34,040 nucleotides of DNA from an uncultured Clostridia bacterium (GCA_947170465.1 CAMVTS010000022.1:1-34040), one strand, 5' to 3'; shown: positions 1 through 8,177, numbered from the stretch's first letter. Program-made: numbers and translations. The notes: generated by a model from the letters alone, not told the origin.

Positions 1-17
1 CGCATAAAACGAAAAAT

Positions 18-60
18 AGGCTGCCGCAAACCGAAAGGCTCTGCGGCAGCCTTATTATTT
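18..60 (+). terminator. Intrinsic terminator of an upstream gene
   Basis: A perfect 11-bp stem (18-28 pairing with 42-52) with a 13-nt loop is followed by a T-rich tail (TTATTATTTT). No gene inside the window ends here, so it most likely closes a plus-strand gene lying left of the window. Confidence 0.85.
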
Positions 61-177
61 TGAAGGAGACGCTTACCGGCGAAGAAGGGGAGAGCTTATG
101 CTAGAAACGTTTTTTTCGAAAAATTTAAAAATTAATGAATTTTTTTCAATTTTGTCCCCCTGTTGTCCCCCAAAGTG

Positions 178-186
178 TGTTATAAT
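178..186 (+). promoter_or_regulatory. Extended -10 promoter of the exported protein gene
   Basis: TGTTATAAT at 178-186 is a consensus -10 (TATAAT at 181-186) with the TGn extension. No good -35 lies at 16-18 bp, which fits an extended -10 promoter. Just upstream, TTGTCCCCC occurs twice (152-160 and 163-171), 11 bp apart start to start; this could be a regulator site. The start codon is 36 bp further on. Confidence 0.6.
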
Positions 187-222
187 ATCACTGTAAATAT
201 TTATATGACGGAGGCATATCCT

Positions 223-2667
223 ATGAAAAAATTACTTATTGCAATTACATCAGCATTACTTTGTATGACAATGCTGGTACTCTCTCCGGCACAGCTTGTC
301 GCCTCGGCGGCGGACAATAACGGAAAGAAATACATCAGCGAGGTCAAGGTCGGCATGGGCGTAACCTCCGAGCAGGCTTCCAAGGAGCTGCTTGACGAGG
401 GCTATACGATTCTCACAGACGAAAGCGGCAATTATGCCGATCTCAACAAGGACGCGGGCTCCAAGAGCATTCTCAAGGGCGGTCCCAACCAGAAGATTGT
501 CTATCTGGGCTACAAGACCACCGACAACGCGAAAGACGCCATCACCGACCTTGCGGTCATGAACATGGACGGCGGCTACAGCTACGAGGATTACGAAAAG
601 CTGATGCAAACCCACATGGACACCCAGATTAAGCCGTTTGTCGACAGGTTTATCACAACCCTGAAGGAATACCGCGAGAACCTTGCAAAGCCGAATAATA
701 CCGCCAATTTCAAGCGCGCTGATTATTTCAGAGAGCAGCTTAACAAGCTGACTGACGACGATTGCGACGGAAACGCTCTGGGCGACCTGCTTATCAATGA
801 AACAAGGTACGAGCTTGGCGACGATGCCTACAACAAGCTTTCAAATGAACAAAAGTGGCGCCACTGCGATATCCTTACGCTGTTGATGCAGGGCAACGGT
901 CAGGCTGTTCAGCTGATGGAAACGCTGCTGACAAAAGCCGCGGACTCAACAGGCAGCACATGGCTTGACAGATTCAAGGCAACCAGCCTTGAAAAGCTGA
1001 CCGAGGCTGTCAAGGAAGAAAATCCCAATATGACGCCCTCCGAAATCAATCAGGAGCTTGACAAGCGCTATAACGACAACGCCAAAAAAATCCTTGACAA
1101 GTGGGAGGCTTTCAACGAAATTCTGATTAACTATGACAACTCGGTCAAAAAGGCGGATGAAGTCATTAAGTCAGATGCGGAAAATAAAGAAGAGATCAAT
1201 ACAAATCCAAATATGTCCGAAGAAGAAAAGGGCAAAGCGACCGTGCAGGCGTACAGCAAAGAGGAAACCATGCTCAAGGGCGGCAGAGCGGCTGAAAATA
1301 TGGTTGTCTATAACGTCCTTGAAGCTACCGAATACGGCGACGGTACGCTGCTGGAATTATTTGAAAGAGATAAGACGGAATTTGAAGATGGCGAAATTGT
1401 CCGCGAGCTTTACCCGATTGTCGATTCTCTCACGGGCGGTCAGCTTGCCGGTCTCGACTTCCTCAGCCTCAAGGATATGATTTTGATGGCGGTTACGGAT
1501 GAAAACGGTTATAAAAAAGTAGATATGAATGACGTTCAGTCCGCCTCTATCTATCAGGACGTAAACCGTGAAATCTACGAAAAGGGCGGAGTCGCGCTGA
1601 CAGACGCCGCGCTGCGCGCAAAGGCAAACTCGCAGGAGGCTAAGCCCGCGTTTGCGCTTAGTAATTTAGGCTGTGTGCTCTGGGGCTGCACGGCAGCGTC
1701 CGGCATCGCGGCGGTTACTACCTTAATTATCGATAGCCAGATTAAGCCGACGCTTACCGTTCGTATTAACCAAGCCGCTCTTAATAAAATGGATCAGCTC
1801 ACCAAAGCAACGGACAACTCATTTAATATGCTCATGAAAATGAAACACAATGTTCAACTTTCTGATTCTACTATCAATTTACGATTGTTCGAGCAATGGG
1901 GTCAAAGATATAATCTGGACTATGATACAATGCTAAAATACCAGAATTCCGAAGAATTCAAAAACGCGATTACCGAGGTATCTGTTAAGTCAAATGTTTG
2001 TAAATACCTTGCCGTGGGCTTTACCGTTCTCGGCGCGGTTCTGGCAGGCGTATCTATCTACACCACCATCAAAGAGATGATGGATTACTACAAGGTTAAA
2101 TTCGTGCCGATTCCCAAATATATTGTTGAAAGAACCGACATCACCGCCACCAACGAAAAGGGCGAGACGGTGATGATTAAAAACCAGACCGCTTACTATA
2201 AGACAGTCCTCTGCAACCGCACCGACGGCAGCAGCGATGTGGAAAAGGAAAACCATAAGATACTAAAGGATCGCAACGACCTCAACGGCGACGTCGGTAC
2301 GCAGTGGCTCTCCCTCTATAGCGTCAAGTACGAGAACGGTATGCCGATTCTCGCGGATTCGCTTAAATTAAAAATGGGCAGCGGCGACATTCCCGAGGGC
2401 TACACCACCGGCATCCATCGCTTTGGCGAGTCAAACGCCTTTAACCTTACCAGCAAATTTTACTGCTACAACGACCCCAACGACGGCACCTATGTATACT
2501 TTAAGAACGAAACCGCAACTGTAAAGGATTTGATGGTTGCCGGCTCAGTGTTCTCCGGCGGCTCTCTTGCAATCGGTGTGGTCATCGGCTTGCTCGCCGG
2601 AGCCGGCATCACCATACTGCTTGCGGAATATATTGGCAAAAGAAAGAAGACGAAATCCGCTCAGTGA
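223..2667 (+). CDS. Large exported membrane-anchored protein of unknown function
   Basis: I do not recognise a named family. The ATG at 223 is chosen because GGAGG (210-214) sits 8 nt before it and a typical signal peptide follows (MKKLLIAI, hydrophobic core, cleavage near ASAA); the open frame reaches further up to 163 but overlaps the promoter. The product is 814 residues. After the signal comes a region of roughly 80 residues (SEVKVGMG ... YLGYKTT ... AVMNMDGGYS) of a type I associate with conserved hypothetical surface proteins of gut clostridia. A long helical, charged section follows, then hydrophobic segments near residues 480-502, 595-618 and 776-800; the last is followed by a basic tail (GKRKKTKSAQ), as in a membrane stop-transfer anchor. 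It is transcribed alone between its own promoter and terminator. Function unknown; a cell-surface role is inferred. Confidence 0.85.
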   Translation: MKKLLIAITSALLCMTMLVLSPAQLVASAADNNGKKYISEVKVGMGVTSEQASKELLDEGYTILTDESGNYADLNKDAGSKSILKGGPNQKIVYLGYKTTDNAKDAITDLAVMNMDGGYSYEDYEKLMQTHMDTQIKPFVDRFITTLKEYRENLAKPNNTANFKRADYFREQLNKLTDDDCDGNALGDLLINETRYELGDDAYNKLSNEQKWRHCDILTLLMQGNGQAVQLMETLLTKAADSTGSTWLDRFKATSLEKLTEAVKEENPNMTPSEINQELDKRYNDNAKKILDKWEAFNEILINYDNSVKKADEVIKSDAENKEEINTNPNMSEEEKGKATVQAYSKEETMLKGGRAAENMVVYNVLEATEYGDGTLLELFERDKTEFEDGEIVRELYPIVDSLTGGQLAGLDFLSLKDMILMAVTDENGYKKVDMNDVQSASIYQDVNREIYEKGGVALTDAALRAKANSQEAKPAFALSNLGCVLWGCTAASGIAAVTTLIIDSQIKPTLTVRINQAALNKMDQLTKATDNSFNMLMKMKHNVQLSDSTINLRLFEQWGQRYNLDYDTMLKYQNSEEFKNAITEVSVKSNVCKYLAVGFTVLGAVLAGVSIYTTIKEMMDYYKVKFVPIPKYIVERTDITATNEKGETVMIKNQTAYYKTVLCNRTDGSSDVEKENHKILKDRNDLNGDVGTQWLSLYSVKYENGMPILADSLKLKMGSGDIPEGYTTGIHRFGESNAFNLTSKFYCYNDPNDGTYVYFKNETATVKDLMVAGSVFSGGSLAIGVVIGLLAGAGITILLAEYIGKRKKTKSAQ

Positions 2668-2717
2668 GGAGTTCTTTGTCAGTAAACCGCTTGCCGCAGA
2701 GAAATATGTATAATGAA

Positions 2718-2755
2718 AACAGCTTCCGGTGAAAAGTTCCGGAAGCTGTTTTTTT
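2718..2755 (+). terminator. Intrinsic terminator, probably bidirectional
   Basis: A 12-bp perfect stem (2718-2729 with 2739-2750) and a 9-nt loop are followed by a run of T on the plus strand. On the minus strand the stem is followed by TTTTC, so it may also stop transcription coming from galM and the GNAT remnant. Confidence 0.9.
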
Positions 2756-2807
2756 CAGGACACCGTTTGCCATACTCGCAGGGGCGTGCAAAGCATTGAA
2801 TCTGAAA

Positions 2808-3149
2808 TTAGTATAAAGCGTGGATAACCAGATACTCTCCCGCGTTCAGATTTCTGCGCCATTCTCCGGCTTCATAATATCCCTCCGGATTCTCGTTCAA
2901 CACGACAGCACCGAGCACATGACCGTTTTTATAACACATATATTGCTCACCGATTCTGACAGCATCAGCGATGCCTTGGTCACTCGGATGCGCCGGAGAC
3001 CACTTGGGATAGTTGATATTCGCTTCCAAGTGTTGTATTGTCCGGTGATACAGCGAGGTTACATTATTGATGTCGGAGACGTCAACCTTTAATGTTTTGC
3101 GGCGATTATCAGAGAATGTTACTATTGATTTTAATTTGGATAGTCGCAC
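2808..3149 (-). pseudogene. Truncated GNAT acetyltransferase remnant
   Basis: The 113-residue frame resembles the N-terminal half of a small GNAT acetyltransferase: DVSDINNVTSLYHRTIQHL, then NYPKW, then a stretch ending in GEYLVIHALY. In this family that last strand is directly followed by motif A (V-x-P-x-x-Q/R-G-x-G), which binds acetyl-CoA. Here a stop follows ALY, and the sequence between 2760 and 2807 carries no motif A in any frame I checked. The start is also poor: a GTG at 3149 with no Shine-Dalgarno, and the extra N-terminal residues do not look like the family. It lies 26 nt behind galM on the same strand. I read it as a gene cut by deletion, not a working enzyme. Confidence 0.7.
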
Positions 3150-3175
3150 TTACAGATAAACAATCAAATTGTCGG

Positions 3176-4207
3176 CTATTCAACGGAGAAACGGTAAGCG
3201 GTTCTTTGATAATAAGTATCGCCTTTTTTTAAGACGGTTGAGGGGAATTCCGGAAAATTAGGGGAGCAGGGGTAATGCTGCGCCTCCAGCGCGAAACCGC
3301 TGAATTTTCCATAATGAACGCCACCTTTGCCTTTGGCGTTTACAAAGTTTCCGGTGTAAAGCTGAACGGCGGGCTCCGTAGTGTAAGCGGTCAGCGTGAT
3401 TCCGGTTTTACTGCTCTTTGCAACGGCAAATTTGCGGAATTCTCCGCTCGGTTTATGAAAAATCAAATTGTGGTCGTAGCCGCCCGCGTTTGCAATCTGC
3501 GCTTCTTTGCTGAAAATATCATCGTCGATTTCCTTTGCTTTGCGAAAGTCGAGCGCTGTACCCTTAACATTCGTAATTCTGCCGGTCGGAATACCCTCGC
3601 GGTCGATTTCAGTGAAACTTTCGGCGTCTATCTGAAGTATATGTCGCAAAATATTATCGCCGTCATGACCGTTGAGATTAAAGTAAGAATGATTTGTCAG
3701 ATTGATAACAGTGTCCTCGTCGGAGACGGCGGCGTAGCTGATTTCAAGCGCGTTGTCATTCGTTATACGGTAGCGAAGCTCGGCTTTCAGCGTACCGGGG
3801 TAGCCTTCCTCGGACGGCGGACTTGTCAAGCGGAATACCACTGCGTCATCCTCAATAACACCGTCGTAGACTTTGAACGAAAAAATACCGTGCAGATGGT
3901 GAGCGGCGTAGGTGTGTTTTAATCGGTAGGTTTTGCCGTTGAGTGTGAATTCGCCGTTTTTTATGCGGTTCGCGTATCTGCCGATAAACGCCCCGAAAAA
4001 GCAAAAGTTATTTTCGTAATCGCTTATATTGTCATAGCCCAAGACCACATCGCGCATTACTCCGTTTTTGTCGGGTACAATAACGCTTTGAACAACCGCG
4101 CCATAGCTGAGCACAGCCGCCTGCATCCCGCGGTTGTTGCGAAGTATATACCTCGTCACGGCTTGACCGTTTGAGGTTGTGCCGAATGGCTGTGCGGTTA
4201 CTGTCAT
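3176..4207 (-). CDS. galM: Aldose 1-epimerase (galactose mutarotase)
   Basis: GalM interconverts beta- and alpha-D-galactose in the cytoplasm so that galactokinase receives the alpha anomer. The 343-residue length is normal. Family landmarks are visible: FGAFIGRYANRI (71-82), the HHLHG histidines (103-107), TNHSYFNL with the catalytic His173, and the C-terminal ALEAQHYPCSPN with the catalytic-base Glu308. A good ribosome site (AAGGGAG) precedes the ATG. It follows the YcxB-like gene by 21 nt on the minus strand, divergent from the main galactoside operon but clearly part of the same pathway with galK and galT. Confidence 0.95.
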   Translation of the reverse strand: MTVTAQPFGTTSNGQAVTRYILRNNRGMQAAVLSYGAVVQSVIVPDKNGVMRDVVLGYDNISDYENNFCFFGAFIGRYANRIKNGEFTLNGKTYRLKHTYAAHHLHGIFSFKVYDGVIEDDAVVFRLTSPPSEEGYPGTLKAELRYRITNDNALEISYAAVSDEDTVINLTNHSYFNLNGHDGDNILRHILQIDAESFTEIDREGIPTGRITNVKGTALDFRKAKEIDDDIFSKEAQIANAGGYDHNLIFHKPSGEFRKFAVAKSSKTGITLTAYTTEPAVQLYTGNFVNAKGKGGVHYGKFSGFALEAQHYPCSPNFPEFPSTVLKKGDTYYQRTAYRFSVE

Positions 4208-4228
4208 AAAAATCTCCCTTTTCGCTGA

Positions 4229-4759
4229 TTAAGTCCGGCGGCGTTTGTTGCTTTCAATCCGATTGCGGATGAAGGGCAAGAATTCTTCCTCCTTGCCTTT
4301 TTCAAACGCGCCCTTCTTAAAAGCATACACCAATTTTTCGTCGGTGTAAAGCATATAGTAATGCTCGGTTACAAAAACCTTTTTGACATTTTTGAACGGC
4401 ACTTCAACGGGAGTTTCTCTGTCAGAGGTTTCGCTGATGACCTTATCCACAGTGACGGTTGACGTCACTGTGACCTTGCCCTTGTTGTTTGTGTCTTCTG
4501 CAAAACGCTCCTTGCCTCTCTGGATTGCCGAGAAGTAGCGGAAAAACAGCACGAACAGCAGAATAATGCACATCGCGAACACCGCCATGTTGGCATAATT
4601 CATGCCGAGCACAATGCTTGCCGCAACGTCAATCACCATCACGGTGCCGATAATAATCAACGCGGCGCACATGGGTGGGGAAGTGAGGTGCAGGTAGCGG
4701 TACAGCTCCTTTTCCACCTCAAAGGTGCGGGTAAATTGATTAACAAATTTCGAATCCAT
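4229..4759 (-). CDS. YcxB-like membrane protein
   Basis: A 176-residue protein with an N-terminal cytoplasmic segment of about 28 residues, two transmembrane helices (roughly 30-52 and 57-77), and a cytoplasmic C-terminal domain. The C-terminal part (VPFKNVKKVFVTEHYYMLY, then a run ending FLPFIRNRI) matches the pattern of the YcxB-like domain, whose function is unknown. The start has a strong GGAAGGAGA site 7-8 nt upstream. It lies after the hairpin at 4784-4815 and is probably co-transcribed with galM. No link to sugar metabolism can be read from its sequence. Confidence 0.75.
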   Translation of the reverse strand: MDSKFVNQFTRTFEVEKELYRYLHLTSPPMCAALIIIGTVMVIDVAASIVLGMNYANMAVFAMCIILLFVLFFRYFSAIQRGKERFAEDTNNKGKVTVTSTVTVDKVISETSDRETPVEVPFKNVKKVFVTEHYYMLYTDEKLVYAFKKGAFEKGKEEEFLPFIRNRIESNKRRRT

Positions 4760-4783
4760 ACATATCTCCTTCCTGACAAATGC

Positions 4784-4815
4784 AAAGCAGGCTCAAATCC
4801 CTTTGAGCCTGCTTT
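4784..4815 (-). terminator. Hairpin terminator after msmK
   Basis: A perfect 14-bp stem (4784-4797 with 4802-4815) with a 4-nt loop lies between msmK and the YcxB-like gene. On the minus strand the tail is weak (CTTTGCATTTG), so it may be leaky, or act as an mRNA stabiliser. Confidence 0.75.
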
Positions 4816-4883
4816 TTGAAGAAAAGGTGCATCAAAATGAAAAAAGATTCTTACCATCATTTTAATACAGTGGAATAAGCGAA

Positions 4884-6032
4884 TTAATATTCGGCGCAAA
4901 CGGGTGCGTTAGCTTTGGCGGAGGATTCGTCATACCAAATCAGGTTGTTGCCGGACGCCTCGTCAAACAGCTGAATCAACTCGGGAGCTACGTCAAATTG
5001 AATGGTTTTACCCATCGAAACATCGGCGCCCAGTCCGATGGTGGGAATTACCATCACGACGTTGTCTTCGCCGCTGGCAGCATGGATATTGTATTCGGTG
5101 CCCATCATTTCGCTGACCTCTACCTTGGCGGACAGCTTGCCGCTGCCGACGGTGATGTGCTGCGGACGGATACCGGCTACAATCGAGGTGGGCTGCACAT
5201 TTTTGGATTTCAATGCCTTTTGCTGGAAGTCGCTGAGTTCAAACTTCACACCGTGGATTTCGGCATAATACTTGCCGTTTTCAAGCAGCAGCTTGCTTCC
5301 CTTAAAGAAGTTCATCACGGGCATGCCGATAAAGCCGGCAACAAACAGGTTAACGGGCTTGTTGAACAAATCCTGCGGGGTACCGATTTGGTTGACATAG
5401 CCGTCCTTCATAATAACAATGCGGTCGGCAAGCGTCATTGCCTCGGTCTGGTCGTGGGTAACGTACATAAAGGTGGTGTCAATACGTTTTCTGAGCTTGA
5501 TAATCTCGGCGCGCATCTCGTTTCTGAGCTTGGCGTCAAGGTTGGAGAGAGGCTCGTCCATCAGGAATACCTTCGGGTTTCTGACCATGGCGCGTCCGAT
5601 GGCAACGCGCTGTCTCTGACCGCCGGAAAGCGCCTTGGGCTTGCGGTTGAGGTACTGGGTGATGTCGAGAATGTTTGCAACCTCGTTGACCTTCTTCTCG
5701 ATTTCCGCCTTGGGCGTTCTCTTGAGCTTGAGCGCGAACGCCATGTTGTCACGGACGGTCATGTGAGGATAGAGTGCGTAGTTCTGAAATACCATCGCGA
5801 TGTCTCTGTCCTTGGGAACAATGTCGTTCATCAGCTTGCCGTCAATATACAGCTCGCCTTCCGAAATGCTCTCCAGACCTGCAACCATGCGGAGCGTGGT
5901 GGATTTACCGCAACCGGAGGGTCCGACCAGAACGATGAATTCCTTGTCCTTGATTGTCAGGTTGACGTCGTGGACTGCGGTAACTTTGTTGTCATAGATT
6001 TTTTTGATGCCTTTCAAAATGACTTCTGACAT
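4884..6032 (-). CDS. msmK: Sugar ABC transporter ATPase (MsmK/MalK family)
   Basis: Cytoplasmic ATPase subunit powering CUT1-type sugar import. All motifs are intact: Walker A GPSGCGKST (37-45), Q-loop Gln83, signature LSGGQ (135-139), Walker B VFLMDE (155-160) and switch His193 in VTHDQTE, followed by the C-terminal TOBE-type regulatory domain (about 235-382). The length (382) is normal. In many Firmicutes one MsmK serves several importers; here it lies divergent from a binding protein plus two permeases that have no ATPase of their own, so it is the natural partner. The start lacks a good ribosome site (GGAGG is 24 nt upstream, only TCGGGC nearer); see the finding on the leader. Confidence 0.95.
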   Translation of the reverse strand: MSEVILKGIKKIYDNKVTAVHDVNLTIKDKEFIVLVGPSGCGKSTTLRMVAGLESISEGELYIDGKLMNDIVPKDRDIAMVFQNYALYPHMTVRDNMAFALKLKRTPKAEIEKKVNEVANILDITQYLNRKPKALSGGQRQRVAIGRAMVRNPKVFLMDEPLSNLDAKLRNEMRAEIIKLRKRIDTTFMYVTHDQTEAMTLADRIVIMKDGYVNQIGTPQDLFNKPVNLFVAGFIGMPVMNFFKGSKLLLENGKYYAEIHGVKFELSDFQQKALKSKNVQPTSIVAGIRPQHITVGSGKLSAKVEVSEMMGTEYNIHAASGEDNVVMVIPTIGLGADVSMGKTIQFDVAPELIQLFDEASGNNLIWYDESSAKANAPVCAEY

Positions 6033-6240
6033 AAGCCCGACTCTGATAATACTGCCTCCGCAAATACTACCTCGCAGGCAGCTGCGCTGAGCTGCTCCGC
6101 ATTACGACAGGTCTCCACACTGCCGCACCGTGAGTCTGACGGAATTGATAAAACCTCCTTGTTGATGTACGCCGCTCATACTGTGGAGTGATACGGCGCC
6201 ATAGGAATTAAGCTGACCGGTTCTTGCCCTCCGGTCAAAG
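6033..6240 (-). promoter_or_regulatory. GC-rich structured 5' leader of msmK
   Basis: These 208 bases upstream of msmK are far more GC-rich than the following 450 bases, which suggests a transcribed leader. Read on the minus strand they can form at least three hairpins: 6231-6236 with 6215-6220, 6189-6198 with 6170-6178 (one bulged side), and 6090-6095 with 6078-6083. A perfect AAGGAGG lies at 6160-6154, followed 8 nt later by an ATT codon that opens a 43-codon frame overlapping the msmK start. No known riboswitch was recognised. Confidence 0.4.
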
Positions 6241-6299
6241 GGTCACTTTTAGTGTAAGCGAAACAAGCGGAAATTAGTATGGGTATATGTCATTAATAC

Positions 6300-6313
6300 A
6301 TGGCGAAATGTTA
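6300..6313 (+). repeat. Copy 1 of a 14-bp operator-like element
   Basis: ATGGCGAAATGTTA differs at one base from the copy at 6649-6662. It is the copy nearest to msmK, about 270 bp before its start. Confidence 0.5.
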
Positions 6314-6615
6314 TGTGTTTTTATTACAAAACAAGAACTTTAGTTAAATTTTCTAAAATAAGCTCTTTCTTTTGTAAATCATGACGAATACGGTTGTTTT
6401 TTAGAAAAGTTTTTCATAATCTCGTTAAAATTTTATCAAAAATGACAGGTTTGGCGTTTTCGGTTCTCCCTCTCTGAGATTTAGCGCAATATATTACCAT
6501 GATTCCATCCATATATTTTCCTTAAATAAAGAATATTTTTGGTAAAATCACAATACGGTTGTGAATACACTTGTGTTCTAAATGGCTTTTTTTCTTCAAA
6601 AAAAGAAGAGAATGA

Positions 6616-6629
6616 TAACATTTTTCTAT
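6616..6629 (-). repeat. Inverted copy 2 of the 14-bp element
   Basis: TAACATTTTTCTAT on the plus strand matches the reverse complement of the 6649-6662 copy at 12 of 14 positions. With that copy it forms an inverted pair separated by 19 bp. Confidence 0.4.
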
Positions 6630-6648
6630 GTTTTGGTGACATTCCGCT

Positions 6649-6662
6649 ATGGCAAAATGTTA
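6649..6662 (+). repeat. Copy 3 of the 14-bp element, over the -35 region
   Basis: ATGGCAAAATGTTA covers the position of the poor -35 (6650-6655) belonging to the -10 at 6673-6678. A site over a weak -35 is the usual place for an activator. Confidence 0.5.
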
Positions 6663-6678
6663 GTTATCGTAGTAGAAT
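6650..6678 (+). promoter_or_regulatory. Candidate promoter of the importer operon
   Basis: TAGAAT at 6673-6678 is a fair -10. Seventeen bases upstream the -35 position reads TGGCAA, only three of six matches to consensus, suggesting activator dependence. Transcription would begin about 60 bp before the start codon of the binding protein. Confidence 0.4.
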
Positions 6679-6747
6679 AAACCCGTAAGGCACAGGGCAG
6701 CAGACTTTGTGCAGATTGCAAATAATAATTTTTTAGGAGGAAACTAC

Positions 6748-8094
6748 ATGAAAAAATTAGCAGCTCTCTTACTCGCGGCGATGATGTGCACTACCGCTCT
6801 CACCGCGTGCGGCGGCTCCGGCGGCTCCGGTTCTTCAAGCTCCGGCTCCGGCAGCTCCGAAAGCTCCGGCTCCGGCGCAAAGGCGGGATCCATCACCGTC
6901 AACATCTGGGACGCCAACCAGCAGAAGGGTATTCAGGAAATCGCCGACAAGTGGACGGAGACCTCCGGCGTTAAGGTCAACGTCGAAGTCGTAGACTGGG
7001 ACAACTACTGGACGCTCCTTGAAGCAGGCGCTTCCGGCGGCACCATGCCCGACGTTTTCTGGATGCACTCCAACACCGCTCAGATGTACATGGAAAACGA
7101 CGTTCTCCTCAAGCTCAACGATTACATTGAGAAGGACAGCAAGATTGACATGTCCAAGTACTACGAGGGAGTCAAGAACCTCTACACCCGTTCCGACGGC
7201 AATGTTTACGCGCTGCCGAAGGATCACGACACCATCGCGCTGCTCTACAACAAGGCTATCTTTGATAAGTATAAGGTAGATTATCCCACCGACAAGTGGA
7301 CCTGGACAGACATGTACGAGGCCGCCAAGAAGATTACCGAAGGCTCTAAGGGCGATGTTTACGGCATGGCGATGAACACCTCCAACAACCAGGACGGCTG
7401 GTACAACCTGATTTACAGCTACGGCGGACAGGTTATCACCGAAGACCACAAGGGCACCACCATCGGCGGCGCCGAGAGTAAGGCGGGCATGGAGATGATG
7501 CGTCAGCTCCTCACCGTAGGCGCTCCGCAGTCCGTTGTTGCCGAGACCGGCACCGACTCCCTGTTCATGTCCGGCAAGGTCGGCATGATTACCCAGGGCT
7601 CCTGGATGATCAACTCCTTCTACACCGCTGAAAACCACGCGGATTACGCTTGGGCGCTGCTGCCTTATGCGGACCGCAACGGCAACGGCACCTGCGAAAA
7701 GGATGAGCGCTGGTCCGCTTACAACGGACTTGGCTGGGCTGCTTCCGCAGCGGTTAAGGATCCCGAATCCTGCTACAGCCTGATTTCCTACTTCTGCTCC
7801 GAAGAAGGTCAGAAGCTGCAGGCGGAAAAGGGTGTTACCATGGGCGGTATGACCGGCGTATCCGACGCATTTGCCAACGCCTTTGAAGGCATGGACATCA
7901 AGCCCTTCCTCGACGCTGAGAACTTCAGCCTCTACTTCCGTCCCTACACCCGCAAGACTACCGTTTGGGAAGACGCTCTCCAGCAGGCAGGCGCATTCCT
8001 CGATCCCTGGCAGAAGCCCGACGACGCTGAGCTGATGTCCAAGGCTTGCGACAACGCGCAGAAGATTATTGAAGACGCTATTAAAGCTGAATAA
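6748..8094 (+). CDS. Sugar-binding lipoprotein of an ABC importer
   Basis: Extracellular solute-binding protein (family 1) that captures the oligosaccharide and hands it to the permeases. The start at 6748 has AGGAGG 7 nt upstream and yields a lipoprotein signal peptide with lipobox LTAC (Cys21); the frame extends to 6709 without support. A Gly/Ser-rich linker (about 22-43) tethers the domain, then the SBP fold begins at SITVNIWD; ...GGTMPDVFWMHS and GKVGMITQGSWM are typical of this family. The product is 448 residues. It heads the importer operon and is followed by a hairpin, as is common for binding proteins made in excess over permeases. The substrate is inferred from the alpha-galactosidase and sucrose enzymes downstream (raffinose, melibiose or similar), not from the sequence. 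Confidence 0.93.
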   Translation: MKKLAALLLAAMMCTTALTACGGSGGSGSSSSGSGSSESSGSGAKAGSITVNIWDANQQKGIQEIADKWTETSGVKVNVEVVDWDNYWTLLEAGASGGTMPDVFWMHSNTAQMYMENDVLLKLNDYIEKDSKIDMSKYYEGVKNLYTRSDGNVYALPKDHDTIALLYNKAIFDKYKVDYPTDKWTWTDMYEAAKKITEGSKGDVYGMAMNTSNNQDGWYNLIYSYGGQVITEDHKGTTIGGAESKAGMEMMRQLLTVGAPQSVVAETGTDSLFMSGKVGMITQGSWMINSFYTAENHADYAWALLPYADRNGNGTCEKDERWSAYNGLGWAASAAVKDPESCYSLISYFCSEEGQKLQAEKGVTMGGMTGVSDAFANAFEGMDIKPFLDAENFSLYFRPYTRKTTVWEDALQQAGAFLDPWQKPDDAELMSKACDNAQKIIEDAIKAE

Positions 8095-8118
8095 TCTGTA
8101 ATTGGCAGTTACTATCGT

Positions 8119-8144
8119 TCCGGCGGATGGCAGCATCCGCCGGA
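8119..8144 (+). promoter_or_regulatory. Intercistronic hairpin after the binding protein gene
   Basis: A perfect 11-bp GC-rich stem (8119-8129 with 8134-8144) with a GCAG loop lies between the binding protein and first permease. It has no T-run, so it more likely protects the upstream mRNA 3' end and lowers permease expression than terminates fully. Confidence 0.7.
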
Positions 8145-8177
8145 CAATCAAACTTTATGAGGCAAAGGAGGGAACTT

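Larger units (their letters stand above)
6241..6708. promoter_or_regulatory. AT-rich divergent control region
   Basis: This non-coding stretch separates msmK (minus) from the importer operon (plus) and should hold both promoters. It contains three copies of a 14-bp element (6300-6313, 6616-6629 inverted, 6649-6662) and a direct repeat AATACGGTTGT (6387-6397 and 6552-6562). A plus-strand -10 is visible at 6673-6678; the msmK promoter could not be fixed. Confidence 0.6.

Noticed and set aside
98..196. A 32-codon frame with a GGGGAGAG site in front of the exported protein gene
   Set aside because: It runs straight through the promoter and twin boxes of that gene, and its product is low-complexity; chance is more likely.
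3275..3922. A 215-codon plus-strand frame opposite galM
   Set aside because: Shadow frame of an enzyme with all catalytic residues visible.
4998..6029. A 343-codon plus-strand frame opposite msmK
   Set aside because: It lies fully antisense to a clear ABC ATPase and its translation has no recognisable motif; it comes from the codon bias of the real gene.
6835..8151. A 438-codon minus-strand frame opposite the binding protein gene
   Set aside because: Antisense shadow of a well-supported lipoprotein; no ribosome site and a Val/Gly/Ala-rich non-protein-like composition.
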